From RGIG5579 sp045602025 (lineage in GTDB: Bacteria > Bacillota > Clostridia > Oscillospirales > SIG627), in assembly GCA_045602025.1 (NCBI GenBank), contig JAZSAT010000047.1, positions 1 through 57,540 on the forward strand: a DNA stretch of 57,540 bases. The letters run 5' to 3'. The notes below the pieces were generated by a model. That model was not told where the DNA came from. It ran no database searches and saw nothing but the letters and a program-made list of their open reading frames with translations. The translations under genes and the position numbers were made by a program. How positions within the stretch are numbered: position 1 is the first letter of the stretch; each line of letters opens with the position of its first letter. Positions 1-8,300 of the stretch are shown piece after piece.

Positions 1-168
1 CAGGACGGACTTGTTCACATTTCTCAGCTTTCCGACCGCTTTGTAAAGCATCCCTCTCAGGTAGTCAGTGTAGGTGATCAGGTAAAGGTAAAGGTTTTGG
101 GTGTAGATCTGAACCGTAAAAAAATCAGCCTTAGCATGAAAGGCATCAAAAAAGAGGAAACAAAATGA
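1..168 (+). CDS. tex: Tex-family S1 RNA-binding protein, C-terminal end (partial)
   Basis: The reading frame is open from base 1 and stops at TGA 166-168, giving about 55 residues. It contains the second half of an S1 RNA-binding domain: DGLVHISQLSDRFV, then a VGDQVKVKVLGVD strand pair, then RKKISLSMK. This is the typical C-terminus of Tex/YdcI transcription accessory proteins, where a single S1 domain closes the protein. The stop overlaps the next start by four bases (ATGA), so the two genes are translationally coupled. Identity as Tex rather than another S1 protein rests on this short tail only. Confidence 0.75.
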   Translation, partial: QDGLVHISQLSDRFVKHPSQVVSVGDQVKVKVLGVDLNRKKISLSMKGIKKEETK

Positions 169-1322
169 AAAAGAGCACATTGAAAACAGGTCTTATTTAT
201 GCCCTTTGCGGCTTTTGCCTGTATCTTGCCATTCATTATTGGCCCCACATCGGCGATTTTCTGTCAGGAGCCTTTTCCGCTGCCTCACCCCTTTTCATCG
301 GACTTGTGATCGCTTATATCATCAATATCATTATGTCCTTTTATGAAGGCCACCTTTTTCGAAAAGCCAAAAAGAATTGGGTGAAAAAACTACGCCGTCC
401 CGTCAGCATGATCCTTGCTATTTTATCCCTCGGTGCAGTGGTTGCCATTGTGATCGGACTTGTAATCCCGCAATTTATCTCTTGTATCCGTGTGATCATC
501 GGACTTCTTCCCGATGCCATCAATTCCGGCATCCGTCTGATTGAAAAGCACGATCTTTTGTCCGATGAGATCCTTTCCGCTTTGAAGAATATTGACTGGA
601 AGAGCCGTGTGGAACAGTTGATGAATGTGGTTACCACAGGCGTCAGCGGTGTTATGAATCTTGTGATCTCCACCCTCACCGGCGTGATCTCGGGCATTGC
701 CACCGCCCTGATCAGCTTCATTTTCGCCCTGTACCTTTTGGCAAGCAAGGAAAAGCTGAAGGCACAGACCGCCCGCCTTCTGGAAAACCTCCTTCCCGAA
801 AAGATCTGCCGCGGAATTTTTTATGTGGTATCCATTGTAAATACCACCTTCCGCAAATATCTGATCGGTCAGTGCACGGAAGCGGTGATCCTGGGCGTGC
901 TTTGCGGTATGGGAATGGGCATTCTCCGCCTCCCCTATGCTACGATGATCTCCGCTCTCATTGCCTTTACGGCACTGATCCCCATTGCAGGTGCCTATAT
1001 CGGCGCAGGTGTGGGTGCTTTTATGATCCTGACCGTATCCCCCGTCAAAGCGCTGATCTTTTTGATCTTTATCATCGTTCTTCAGCAGCTTGAGGGCAAT
1101 CTCATCTACCCGCGTGTGGTAGGCTCCTCTATGGGTCTGCCCGGTATCTGGGTCCTTGCAGCCATCGTCATCGGCGGCGGCATCGCAGGCATTGCCGGTA
1201 TGTTCCTGGGGGTACCTCTTGTAGCTTCCCTTTACCATATGCTGGGCGACCTGATCGATAAAGAAGAAAAAGAAAACAAAAAACAAACCGAAGAACCCCA
1301 AGAAAACACCACCAAAGTATAA
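165..1322 (+). CDS. AI-2E family transporter (PerM/TqsA-like membrane protein)
   Basis: This 385-residue integral membrane protein has a hydrophobic N-terminal hairpin (residues about 10-60), a second membrane pair near 80-115, a soluble segment with amphipathic helices (about 115-165), and a cluster of membrane segments from 165 to the end. The late block with GNLIYPRVVGSSMGL followed by a glycine-rich segment is characteristic of the AI-2E/PerM family. Members are proposed exporters or secondary transporters; substrates vary and none can be read from sequence. The charged tail (EEKENKKQTEEPQEN) is low complexity. It overlaps the tex stop by four bases and ends at a strong terminator. Confidence 0.88.
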   Translation: MKKSTLKTGLIYALCGFCLYLAIHYWPHIGDFLSGAFSAASPLFIGLVIAYIINIIMSFYEGHLFRKAKKNWVKKLRRPVSMILAILSLGAVVAIVIGLVIPQFISCIRVIIGLLPDAINSGIRLIEKHDLLSDEILSALKNIDWKSRVEQLMNVVTTGVSGVMNLVISTLTGVISGIATALISFIFALYLLASKEKLKAQTARLLENLLPEKICRGIFYVVSIVNTTFRKYLIGQCTEAVILGVLCGMGMGILRLPYATMISALIAFTALIPIAGAYIGAGVGAFMILTVSPVKALIFLIFIIVLQQLEGNLIYPRVVGSSMGLPGIWVLAAIVIGGGIAGIAGMFLGVPLVASLYHMLGDLIDKEEKENKKQTEEPQENTTKV

Positions 1323-1324
1323 AG

Positions 1325-1352
1325 AAAAAGCACCCTTTCGGGTGCTTTTTTT
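1325..1352 (+). terminator. Rho-independent terminator after the AI-2E gene
   Basis: A GCACCC/GGGTGC stem with a TTTC-type loop lies between an A-run and a run of seven T, three bases after the stop codon. Closely similar stems recur at 28834 and 37743. Confidence 0.9.
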
Positions 1353-1524
1353 GTTCCTTTTTGAAAAAAGGAACCCAAAAACTTATGGCTATTGATAGAT
1401 AACTTGGGATTATATCCCTTTATTTTCTTTTAATAGCCGAAAGTTTCTTTGGTTCTTTCCCACCGGCGAAAGTTCCACCTACCAAAACAAGTTTTGGGGT
1501 GTCACTTTTTTTCGAAAGAAAGAA
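1352..1524. repeat. Copy of a palindromic intergenic repeat family (copy 1)
   Basis: Bases 1441-1524 are nearly identical to 4431-4513 (shared blocks include GTTCTTTCCCACC, GCGAAAGTTCCACC and CAAGTTTTGGGGTGT). The left part, 1352-1385, has the hairpin GTTCCTTTTT/AAAAAAGGAAC followed by CCCAAAAACTT, which resembles the inverted counterpart of the right arm and recurs at 37695-37729. The whole gap 1323-1673 holds only this repeat and two terminators; I see no gene in it. Confidence 0.75.
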
Positions 1525-1591
1525 CGATGTCGCAGCCGATTTATCAAAAACCATAAAACGAAATAAAATCGAGCGAAACGAGGAAAACAAG

Positions 1592-1636
1592 AAAAGCCCA
1601 AGGGCGTTTACTTTCGTAAATAACCGAAGGGCTTTT
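1592..1636 (-). terminator. Terminator of the GH2 gene
   Basis: On the minus strand AAAAGCCC pairs with GGGCTTTT, with an inner GTTATTTAC/GTAAAC stem closed by GAAA, followed by a T-rich tract. It lies 38 bases past the GH2 stop. Confidence 0.75.
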
Positions 1637-1673
1637 TGATGTTTGACGATGTTGTAGCCGATTTTATGAAGTT

Positions 1674-3383
1674 TTATTCGATGGCGGCTTTGCGGGAGAA
1701 TATCTTGTGAATTTCCTTTGGATCAAATTTGGGTCTGCGGTCGTAGGTATAAAGACCGTTCTGCTCCTGCTCCACATCGGTCAGCTGGGTATAGCAGAAG
1801 CCAAACATTCTCTCATCGTCAAGAAGGGCATCGGTAAGACCTTTCAGTCTTTCCAAAAACTCCTCTGCGGTCTTGGGACCGTTTCCGTAGCCCCATCCCT
1901 CCTGATCCTCGGTCCAGCGGATTCCGCCGTATTCGCTGACAAAGAAGGGCATCTTGTTATCGTAAGGCACCTGATTGCCGTAGCCGGCAAAACGGAAATC
2001 CAATTCATTGGTGGTGCCGAGGGTCTCGTAATGAGCCTTGAAAAGAGCGGGATCCTGCTCATAGTCGTGGAGATCGTAAATATCCGTCATTACATGCCAA
2101 CCGCCGGCAGTATCAATGCAGGGACGGGTGGGGTCAGCGGCCTTTGTGGCACGGTACGCCATTTCCAAAAGAGGATCGTGCTGTCTTCTTCCAAGGACGG
2201 GCCAGGTCTCGTTAAAAGGTGCCCAGCCTACAATGGCGGGATGGTTAAAGTCGCGGTCGATCTCCTCCAGCCACTCGGGCAAGAAGCCGTAAATGGCATC
2301 GGCTCTGGAGTGATTGAGACCCCAGTTGGGAAATTCGCCCCAAACGATATAGCCTAATTTATCGCAGTAATAAAGGAATCTCTCCTCGAAGATCTTTTCG
2401 TGGAGTCTTGCGCCGTTAAAGCCCATAGCAAGGCTTCTTTCAATATCACCCAGAAGCTCCTTATCGTCGGGCGCGGTATAAATACCGTCGGGATAAAAGC
2501 CCTGATCCAGAATCAGTCTCTGGAAAACGCTTTTTTCGTTGATAAGAAACTTTACCCCGTCAAGACGAAGGGAGCGGATGCCGAAGTAGCTTTGTACCTT
2601 GTCTTCTCCATAGGTAAGAACAAGATCGTACAGACCGCCCTTGCCTACCTCCCAAAGGTGTTTTTCCGTTAAAGGAAGATTGAGGATCGCGTCACCGCCA
2701 AAAGACTTAACGGAAGCTTTTCCTACTTCCTTTCCTTCAAAGAAAGCGGTAGCGGTAAATTCGCCCTCTCCCACAAGAGATGCATGGATGGAAACCTCGG
2801 CCTTTTCTATATCGGTATAATACTTTACCTTTGCAATATAATTTTTGGGAACAAATTCCAGCCATACCGTCTGCCAGATACCGGTGGTACGGGTATAATA
2901 GCACTTATAGGATTCGTATCGGCTGCTCTGCTTACCGGAAGGGATCAAAGGATCTCTGGAATCGTCGTAAGCGGCAACGGTCAGGGTGTTTGTGCCTTCC
3001 CTTACAAAGTCGGTGATCTCAAGGGCAAAGGATACATATCCTCCCTTGTGCTGACCTACCTCTTTTCCGTTGATGTAGACAACCGCCTTGTAATCCACTG
3101 CGCCGAAATGAAGAAATACTCTTTTCTCCATTTTTTCTTTTGTAATTTCAAATTCTCTCTTATACCAAACTGCGGCCATAAAATCCGTGTAGCCAACGCC
3201 GGAAAGACGGCTTTCGGGGCAGAAGGGCACATTGATTTTGCCGGAAAGAGTCTTATCCTCTTCAAAAAGGCCTCTTTTTGCGCCGCTTGCGCCGTGGTCG
3301 ATCTCAAACTGCCAGGAGCCGTTGAGATTTATCCAATCCTCTCGCATAAATTGGGGTTTCGGATGCTCGGTACGATAGATCAT
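1674..3383 (-). CDS. Glycoside hydrolase family 2 protein (beta-galactosidase/beta-glucuronidase type)
   Basis: The 569-residue protein has the GH2 layout: N-terminal jelly-roll sugar-binding domain (about 1-180), Ig-like domain (about 185-275) and TIM barrel (about 276-569). Both catalytic glutamates are visible: the acid/base in PFNETWP (E392) and the nucleophile in FVSEYGG (E484). GFNGARLHEKIFE and DQGFYPDGIY are typical of short cytoplasmic GH2 enzymes. There is no signal peptide, so it should act on imported oligosaccharides. ATG is preceded by GGAGG. It is divergent from an AraC regulator that probably controls it; a TATAAG -10 (3411-3416) has no good -35, as expected for an activator-dependent promoter. 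Exact sugar specificity cannot be read. Confidence 0.9.
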   Translation of the reverse strand: MIYRTEHPKPQFMREDWINLNGSWQFEIDHGASGAKRGLFEEDKTLSGKINVPFCPESRLSGVGYTDFMAAVWYKREFEITKEKMEKRVFLHFGAVDYKAVVYINGKEVGQHKGGYVSFALEITDFVREGTNTLTVAAYDDSRDPLIPSGKQSSRYESYKCYYTRTTGIWQTVWLEFVPKNYIAKVKYYTDIEKAEVSIHASLVGEGEFTATAFFEGKEVGKASVKSFGGDAILNLPLTEKHLWEVGKGGLYDLVLTYGEDKVQSYFGIRSLRLDGVKFLINEKSVFQRLILDQGFYPDGIYTAPDDKELLGDIERSLAMGFNGARLHEKIFEERFLYYCDKLGYIVWGEFPNWGLNHSRADAIYGFLPEWLEEIDRDFNHPAIVGWAPFNETWPVLGRRQHDPLLEMAYRATKAADPTRPCIDTAGGWHVMTDIYDLHDYEQDPALFKAHYETLGTTNELDFRFAGYGNQVPYDNKMPFFVSEYGGIRWTEDQEGWGYGNGPKTAEEFLERLKGLTDALLDDERMFGFCYTQLTDVEQEQNGLYTYDRRPKFDPKEIHKIFSRKAAIE

Positions 3384-3463
3384 AATATTGCCTCCAAGTC
3401 TTATTTCTCTCTTATATTAGCAAAAAAGCACCTTCTTGTATAGGACATATTCTATTATTTTTA

Positions 3464-3492
3464 TTGACATATCCTACTGTTTTTGTTATGCT
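3464..3492 (+). promoter_or_regulatory. Sigma-A promoter of the AraC gene; possible operator nearby
   Basis: TTGACA (3464-3469), a 17-base spacer and TATGCT (3487-3492) stand just upstream of the AraC gene. The imperfect inverted pair TATAGGACATAT / ACATATCCTA (3440-3477) overlaps the -35 box and lies between the divergent genes, so it may bind the regulator. The long open frame that starts at 3464 begins inside the -35 box and is therefore not the real start. Confidence 0.75.
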
Positions 3493-3508
3493 GATCGGGG
3501 GTGAAAAA

Positions 3509-4381
3509 ATGATAACGATCTCAACGATCCGACATATGTATCCGGAAAACGCAGGCTTTTTCATTGATCGGAAGGAGGGCCACCGAAATTGGTCCTTTCT
3601 GCACTTTCATCAAAGCGTGGAAATTTTTCTCGAAGGAAAAATGATCGTGACGGAGCCCCACGCGGTCATTCTGTTCAGACCGGGCACACCCCAGTATTTT
3701 ATTACGCGGGAAAACCTTATCCACGACTGGTTTCATTTTCACACAGAGGACGGGGAGATGCCGCCCATTTCTCTGTTTCAGCCGGACCGGATCCATTATC
3801 CCTCCTGTCACAAGGAGATCACCCGATGGGTGGCGGAATTGGAAACGGAATTTTTTGCATCAGGCTTTTCTTCGGACATTCTCATTGACAGTAAGATCAA
3901 GGAACTGCTCATCCGTCTGGAACGGAATCTTTCCGCAGGTGCGGCCCCATCCCGCATCAAAAACGAGACTCTGGAAAAATTCCGTTTTTTGCGGGGGGAG
4001 CTTTTCTCTTCCACTGAAAAGCACCCAAGCGTTTCGGAAATGGCAGAAAAGGTGAATTTGAGTCCCTCGCGGTTTTTCGCTCTGTATAAGAGCATTTTCG
4101 GAACCTCTCCCACAGCAGATCTGATCCACGCCAGGGTCCGCAGTGCAAAAAATATGCTGATCTACACCGACAAGCGCATCGATGACATTGCCTTTTCCCT
4201 GGGGTATGAGAACACCACTCACTTTATTCGCCAATTCAAATCCCGCACCGGTAAAACCCCTTCCGAATACCGCTTACTTTCTTTTGGAGAAAAAAGTGAC
4301 ACTCCAAGAGGGCAAGGCAGACTGATTGGTTTGGCGGAACCTTCACCGGCGGGAAAGCAAGCAAAGAAAGCTTCCGACTGA
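3509..4381 (+). CDS. AraC family transcriptional regulator
   Basis: The start at ATG 3509 is chosen because GGGGGTG lies seven bases upstream and the promoter sits at 3464-3492. The 290-residue product has an N-terminal cupin-like sensing domain (about 1-150) and a C-terminal double helix-turn-helix (about 170-260) with VSEMAEKVNLSPSRFFALYKS and the second-helix signature IDDIAFSLGYENTTHFIRQFK, ending in the usual GKTPSEYR. It probably senses a sugar and activates the divergent GH2 gene. The last 31 or so residues after EYRLLSF are encoded by an inverted copy of the intergenic palindromic repeat and are not part of the family fold. Confidence 0.9.
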   Translation: MITISTIRHMYPENAGFFIDRKEGHRNWSFLHFHQSVEIFLEGKMIVTEPHAVILFRPGTPQYFITRENLIHDWFHFHTEDGEMPPISLFQPDRIHYPSCHKEITRWVAELETEFFASGFSSDILIDSKIKELLIRLERNLSAGAAPSRIKNETLEKFRFLRGELFSSTEKHPSVSEMAEKVNLSPSRFFALYKSIFGTSPTADLIHARVRSAKNMLIYTDKRIDDIAFSLGYENTTHFIRQFKSRTGKTPSEYRLLSFGEKSDTPRGQGRLIGLAEPSPAGKQAKKASD

Positions 4382-4513
4382 TAAGAGATAATGTAGGAAT
4401 ATAAATCCAAATTTATCTATAATAAGTCATAAGTTTCTTTGGTTCTTTCCCACCAGCGAAAGTTCCACCAACCAAAACAAGTTTTGGGGTGTTACTTTTT
4501 TTCAAAGAAAGAA
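4277..4513. repeat. Large imperfect palindrome from two inverted copies of the intergenic repeat (copies 2 and 3)
   Basis: Bases 4277-4378 match, in inverted orientation and with more divergence, the direct copy at 4431-4513. Shared blocks include AAAAAAGTGACAC, CACCGGCGGGAAAG and CAAAGAAA read on the plus strand of the left arm. The left arm lies inside the AraC reading frame and encodes its C-terminal tail. The 52 bases between arms are AT-rich and unremarkable. Confidence 0.7.
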
Positions 4514-4514
4514 T

Positions 4515-4543
4515 AAAAAAGCAGTCTTACGACTGCTTTTTTT
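4515..4543. terminator. Bidirectional terminator between AraC and PAP2 genes
   Basis: AAAAAAGCAGTC pairs with GACTGCTTTTTT around a TTAC loop. The last codons and stop of the PAP2 gene (minus strand) are inside the hairpin. Confidence 0.85.
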
Positions 4544-5099
4544 CTATCCTACGGAAGATCAGATCGATCACCTTTGTTGCCAAAATTGCAAGCAAAACAC
4601 CAAGGACCGCACCGGCAACAAGATCCGTCGGGAAGTGCACCAAAAGGAACAAGCGGGAGATCGATACGAAAAACGCTAAAACAAGTGCGGCAATCCCCCA
4701 TTTTTTGTGACGGAGAAACAGTGCCGTGGCCGCCTCAAAGGAGGCAAGGGTATGCCCCGACGGGAAGGAAAAATCCTTTGTCATCTCCCCAAACACAAGG
4801 CGGTGAGAAAGGGTAGGATCAAGGGTATACGGGCGGGGCCTTCCGATCACATTTTTCAAGATCCCATTACCTAAGATCACGCCGAAAAGAAGAGCAAGTC
4901 CCATAGAAAAACCTGCTTTTCTCGTTTTCTTAAAAAGCATCAGAACAAGGCTCAGCACGATCCAGAAGATCCCGCTTTCACCAAAATAGGTGATCGCACT
5001 CCAGATCACACTGCCCGCCTCGGTAGCACCCTCGGCGATCCGGTGCAAAAGGGAAATTTCCCACTGTGTCAAAGCTTCAAACATATTCTTGTCATTCAA
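4527..5099 (-). CDS. PAP2 superfamily phosphatase (membrane)
   Basis: The 190-residue membrane protein carries the three PAP2 motifs: KNVIGRPRP, FPSGHTLASF and SRLFLLVHFPTDLVAG. At least five hydrophobic segments are present. Members dephosphorylate lipid pyrophosphates such as undecaprenyl pyrophosphate or phosphatidate on the outer face of the membrane. The open frame begins at a TTG (5099) with only a purine-rich GGAAGAGAGAAG upstream; ATG at 5084 is an alternative, so the first five residues are uncertain. It follows the GH106-like gene by 39 bases and is probably the last gene of that transcript. Confidence 0.88.
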   Translation of the reverse strand: MNDKNMFEALTQWEISLLHRIAEGATEAGSVIWSAITYFGESGIFWIVLSLVLMLFKKTRKAGFSMGLALLFGVILGNGILKNVIGRPRPYTLDPTLSHRLVFGEMTKDFSFPSGHTLASFEAATALFLRHKKWGIAALVLAFFVSISRLFLLVHFPTDLVAGAVLGVLLAILATKVIDLIFRRIEKKQS

Positions 5100-5138
5100 A
5101 AAGAGATCTTCTCTCTTCCTTTGCCTTTCACTGCAAAT

Positions 5139-8100
5139 TTATTTTTTACGAAAAATTCGGATCACAGGGCTTTTTAAAATACCCATAGGATGGAAGTTGT
5201 ACTCGTAGCTCCAGTTGCTGTCGCGGGTACGCCAGGCAGCAGGGCCGCACCACTTCTCCCCTTCATTTACCATATGAAGAGAGCCGAAGGTATTGTAGCG
5301 GTTACCGAAAAGGGTCAGAGTCACTCTGTGCGCACCCTTTTTCACATCCTCCAGAAGGATTCGGTAGGGAGGCAAGGCTATACTGCCGCAGCGCTCACCG
5401 TCAAGGGATACGCCCACTAGCGCGCCGCGGAAATAGGATGCCTCAAGCTCCACCGCGCCGTCCTCTTCCAAATCCACATCAAAGGAATAATCAATATTGC
5501 CGCCGTAGAAGGGAAGTCCCTGGGGCACAACAGAACCGAAGCCAAGCTTCTTTTGCGGAGAAGTCAGGATCTTTTCGCAGCCTATGACCTTTACCCCAAA
5601 ATCACCGTGAAGCTGGCACCATTCCAGATTGGTGATCTCCGTGTAAGGATAGGTGATCTCAAGAACATTTTCTCCCACAGGGATGGTGGGCAGCCGCATT
5701 TTCAGAAAAGCTTCATCGGCAAAATAGCCTGCCATATGCTTTTCCACCCTTTCGCCGTTAAAGAAAACGGTAATGTTTTCCGTATCCTCGGTGGAAAGAG
5801 ACGCTTCCTTTACCTCAATTTCACTTTCAAAGGTAAATCTTACGGTAATATAGTGGCTCACAGGGTTCTTTTTCACCGTGTAAGGTTGAAGCCTGTCCGA
5901 AGGGAAATTATGTTCTGCACGGAAAATACGGGAAATGCGGAGCATCTCATCACACGCTCTCCAGGGCCCGTCATCAAATCGATATTCCCCTTGATCCAGA
6001 ACAAGCACATTTTTTTCTTCCGTGGAATATTCCACCGCCTTTTTCAGATCCATCTCCTTTACGGGAACATATTCCGCCTTTTCCCCGCAGCCCTCAAAAG
6101 GCGCATCCTGCAGGCAGAAAAGCGCACTGTCGCAAGGAAATACAGATCTTCGGATCAGCGTATTGCCGTTTTTATGCTCGTACTGTGCTGTGCGAAGCTT
6201 TCCCGTAAGGGTATCGTATTCCACAGGATGGAATATGCCCTTTACCGTAACAGTCAATTCTTCAGAATTTGTAACATCATTCTGGGCAGATGCATGGCCG
6301 TTCTCGCCGAATTTTTCAGCCGTGGCAACAAAAAGCCATCTTACATCCCCGTCTTTACGGTAATTGTATAAAACCTTGGATTCATTCTGCCCTTTGGAAT
6401 TTAAAATGCGGATCTCTCTGTTCTCCTGAAGGCTTTCCAGAAGCTGAGCGCAGCCAAAGCCAACAGAAATGCTATCGTCAAAGATTTCCTTTGCACCGTC
6501 TGACAAAGCACCGTCTACATATCTCGGGCATTCTCCCATAAAGACCACCTTGCCTCCCGCCTCCTTAAAGGCTTTCAGGAAGGAGATCGTAGTAGAACGA
6601 AGAGAAAGATTTGCCGGGATCACAATGGCCTCGTATTTCATTTTACCCACAGCCAAAGGATCGGCCGTGCGAAGACGGGGCAAGGTGGCCTCGGAAATGA
6701 AATCAAAATCCATATGATTTTTCAAAAGCCAATTTGTCACATCGGTAAAATTCTTTTCCAAGGAATCTCTCACGGCACCTGTTTGGGACATGGGACCTGT
6801 AGCAACCCAATAGCTTTCAATGGGGTGGATCACACCGATCCTTACAATGGGCTCACCGCGGGTCAGGGCTGTGTTGACTCTTGCAAAATGATCCTCAATA
6901 TAGCGATACTCTCTGTACCAGGGTGCCTGATAGAAGATCGATGCGGGATAGTCTCTTTTCGCACCGCCCTTCATGCTCATCCAGGCAAGGTGAGGTACTC
7001 TCAGGCTGACACCCAGCGCCGCCTGCCAGTCGCCCTGCATCTTGTGGCCTCTGAAATCGAACTCCCAACCGGTCACACCGTAGAGCTCGCTCATCATCCC
7101 TTCCTTGCCTTCCTGATGCACCGCAGACTGCGCCTGCTTTGCGGTGGTGTATTCTCTGGCATCGCAAAGAATATCAATGCCGGGCAGACCCATATAACCG
7201 TAATTGCGCATCACCTCACCGCAGGAGGTAGTCTGACCGATCAGATCGTTTTCATTCAGAAAGTGCCCGGTAAGGGCAAGATTGTTTTTTTCACACCAGG
7301 CACCAAGCTGTCCGGTGTAATTTTTGGAAAAGGTCTCCGCAATAAATTCAAAATAGCGGTATTTGTAAAGAGAATCGGAGCCGTCCTTTCTCTTCCAGAT
7401 AAGAAGGGGCAGAGTATCAAGGATATCCTCACCGAACATTTCCCTGTAGCCCTCTTCAAAAAAGCGGGTCCAGGAATAGCTTTGCTTTTCACGGCTTTCG
7501 GGGGTTAAAGGGAACATTCCCCCTGCCTGAACGGCAGCCATGGTGGTATTGTCCTCATTTACATTGGGCTCATCGGTGAAAATGGAGGGGATCACGCCCC
7601 CAAAGTCCTCTCCTACCTTTGCCTTGTAGCAATCATAGGTGATTTCAATAAATCGGCTGACAGCCTCTTTGTCCATGGTATCCACATAGGCCTGACCGTT
7701 CCACCACTCACGATCCTCCTCGATCATGCAGTAGGCAAACCATTTCACCCCTTCTGCTACAGCCGATTTTTCAATACGGCGGAAGGAAGACAGATAGCCC
7801 TTTTCATCCAGGACCACATCGTACACCGCCAGAAGATAAGGCTCACCCAAATCCAGAGCCTCCTCCTTTTTGCGGTCAAAGCCAAGATCCTCGGTATACA
7901 TCTCAAGCTTTTTACGGCGGAATTTTTTCTCCTTGGTCACTTCACCCCCCGCAGGGCCGGAAGCCCAGCGGTCTTCATCATAAAGAAAGGCCTGCATCTC
8001 TCTCTTTTTTGCTTCACGGCAAGAGAAGGATACCATATCCATAAAGGTCTCTCCCATATACGGATCCTGAAGTCCCGTGCGGGTATGAATATGAAATCCG

Positions 8101-8258
8101 CCAAAGCCCATTTCCTGAAAATACCCGATCTGACGGGCTACCTTATCCTGTTCCAGCTTGGTATTCCAAGCCCAAAAGGGCGCGCCGCGGTATTCCGAGG
8201 TGGGATTTTCAAAAAGCTTTTTGGAAAGGGTCTTTTCATTCTTTTTCTTGTAAAGCAT
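5139..8258 (-). CDS. GH106-like glycoside hydrolase (alpha-L-rhamnosidase-type)
   Basis: This 1039-residue protein begins a barrel with PFWAWNTKLEQDKVARQIGYFQEMGFGGFHIHTRTG and a YDEDRWASGPAGG segment, both characteristic of the GH106-like family (residues about 25-120). The region from 400 to 500 (GWEFDFRGHKMQGDW, VPHLAWMSMKG) fits the same family, and the C-terminal 400 residues form beta-rich carbohydrate-binding domains (about 750-1039). No signal peptide is seen, so it is probably cytoplasmic or released. Related proteins include alpha-L-rhamnosidases, but many family members are uncharacterised, so the sugar is uncertain. ATG is preceded by AAGGAG. It lies 42 bases after the gene at 8301. 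Confidence 0.72.
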   Translation of the reverse strand: MLYKKKNEKTLSKKLFENPTSEYRGAPFWAWNTKLEQDKVARQIGYFQEMGFGGFHIHTRTGLQDPYMGETFMDMVSFSCREAKKREMQAFLYDEDRWASGPAGGEVTKEKKFRRKKLEMYTEDLGFDRKKEEALDLGEPYLLAVYDVVLDEKGYLSSFRRIEKSAVAEGVKWFAYCMIEEDREWWNGQAYVDTMDKEAVSRFIEITYDCYKAKVGEDFGGVIPSIFTDEPNVNEDNTTMAAVQAGGMFPLTPESREKQSYSWTRFFEEGYREMFGEDILDTLPLLIWKRKDGSDSLYKYRYFEFIAETFSKNYTGQLGAWCEKNNLALTGHFLNENDLIGQTTSCGEVMRNYGYMGLPGIDILCDAREYTTAKQAQSAVHQEGKEGMMSELYGVTGWEFDFRGHKMQGDWQAALGVSLRVPHLAWMSMKGGAKRDYPASIFYQAPWYREYRYIEDHFARVNTALTRGEPIVRIGVIHPIESYWVATGPMSQTGAVRDSLEKNFTDVTNWLLKNHMDFDFISEATLPRLRTADPLAVGKMKYEAIVIPANLSLRSTTISFLKAFKEAGGKVVFMGECPRYVDGALSDGAKEIFDDSISVGFGCAQLLESLQENREIRILNSKGQNESKVLYNYRKDGDVRWLFVATAEKFGENGHASAQNDVTNSEELTVTVKGIFHPVEYDTLTGKLRTAQYEHKNGNTLIRRSVFPCDSALFCLQDAPFEGCGEKAEYVPVKEMDLKKAVEYSTEEKNVLVLDQGEYRFDDGPWRACDEMLRISRIFRAEHNFPSDRLQPYTVKKNPVSHYITVRFTFESEIEVKEASLSTEDTENITVFFNGERVEKHMAGYFADEAFLKMRLPTIPVGENVLEITYPYTEITNLEWCQLHGDFGVKVIGCEKILTSPQKKLGFGSVVPQGLPFYGGNIDYSFDVDLEEDGAVELEASYFRGALVGVSLDGERCGSIALPPYRILLEDVKKGAHRVTLTLFGNRYNTFGSLHMVNEGEKWCGPAAWRTRDSNWSYEYNFHPMGILKSPVIRIFRKK

Positions 8259-8300
8259 CGGAAAAACTCCTTTTTATCTGCAGCTTATAAAAGGCAATTC

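Noticed and set aside
423..1301. 292-codon minus-strand frame opposite the AI-2E gene
   Set aside because: Low-complexity H/D/G-rich text with no motif; the plus-strand membrane protein explains the region.
3464..3508. Upstream start of the AraC gene at 3464
   Set aside because: This position is the -35 box of a consensus promoter; the ATG at 3509 has the ribosome binding site.
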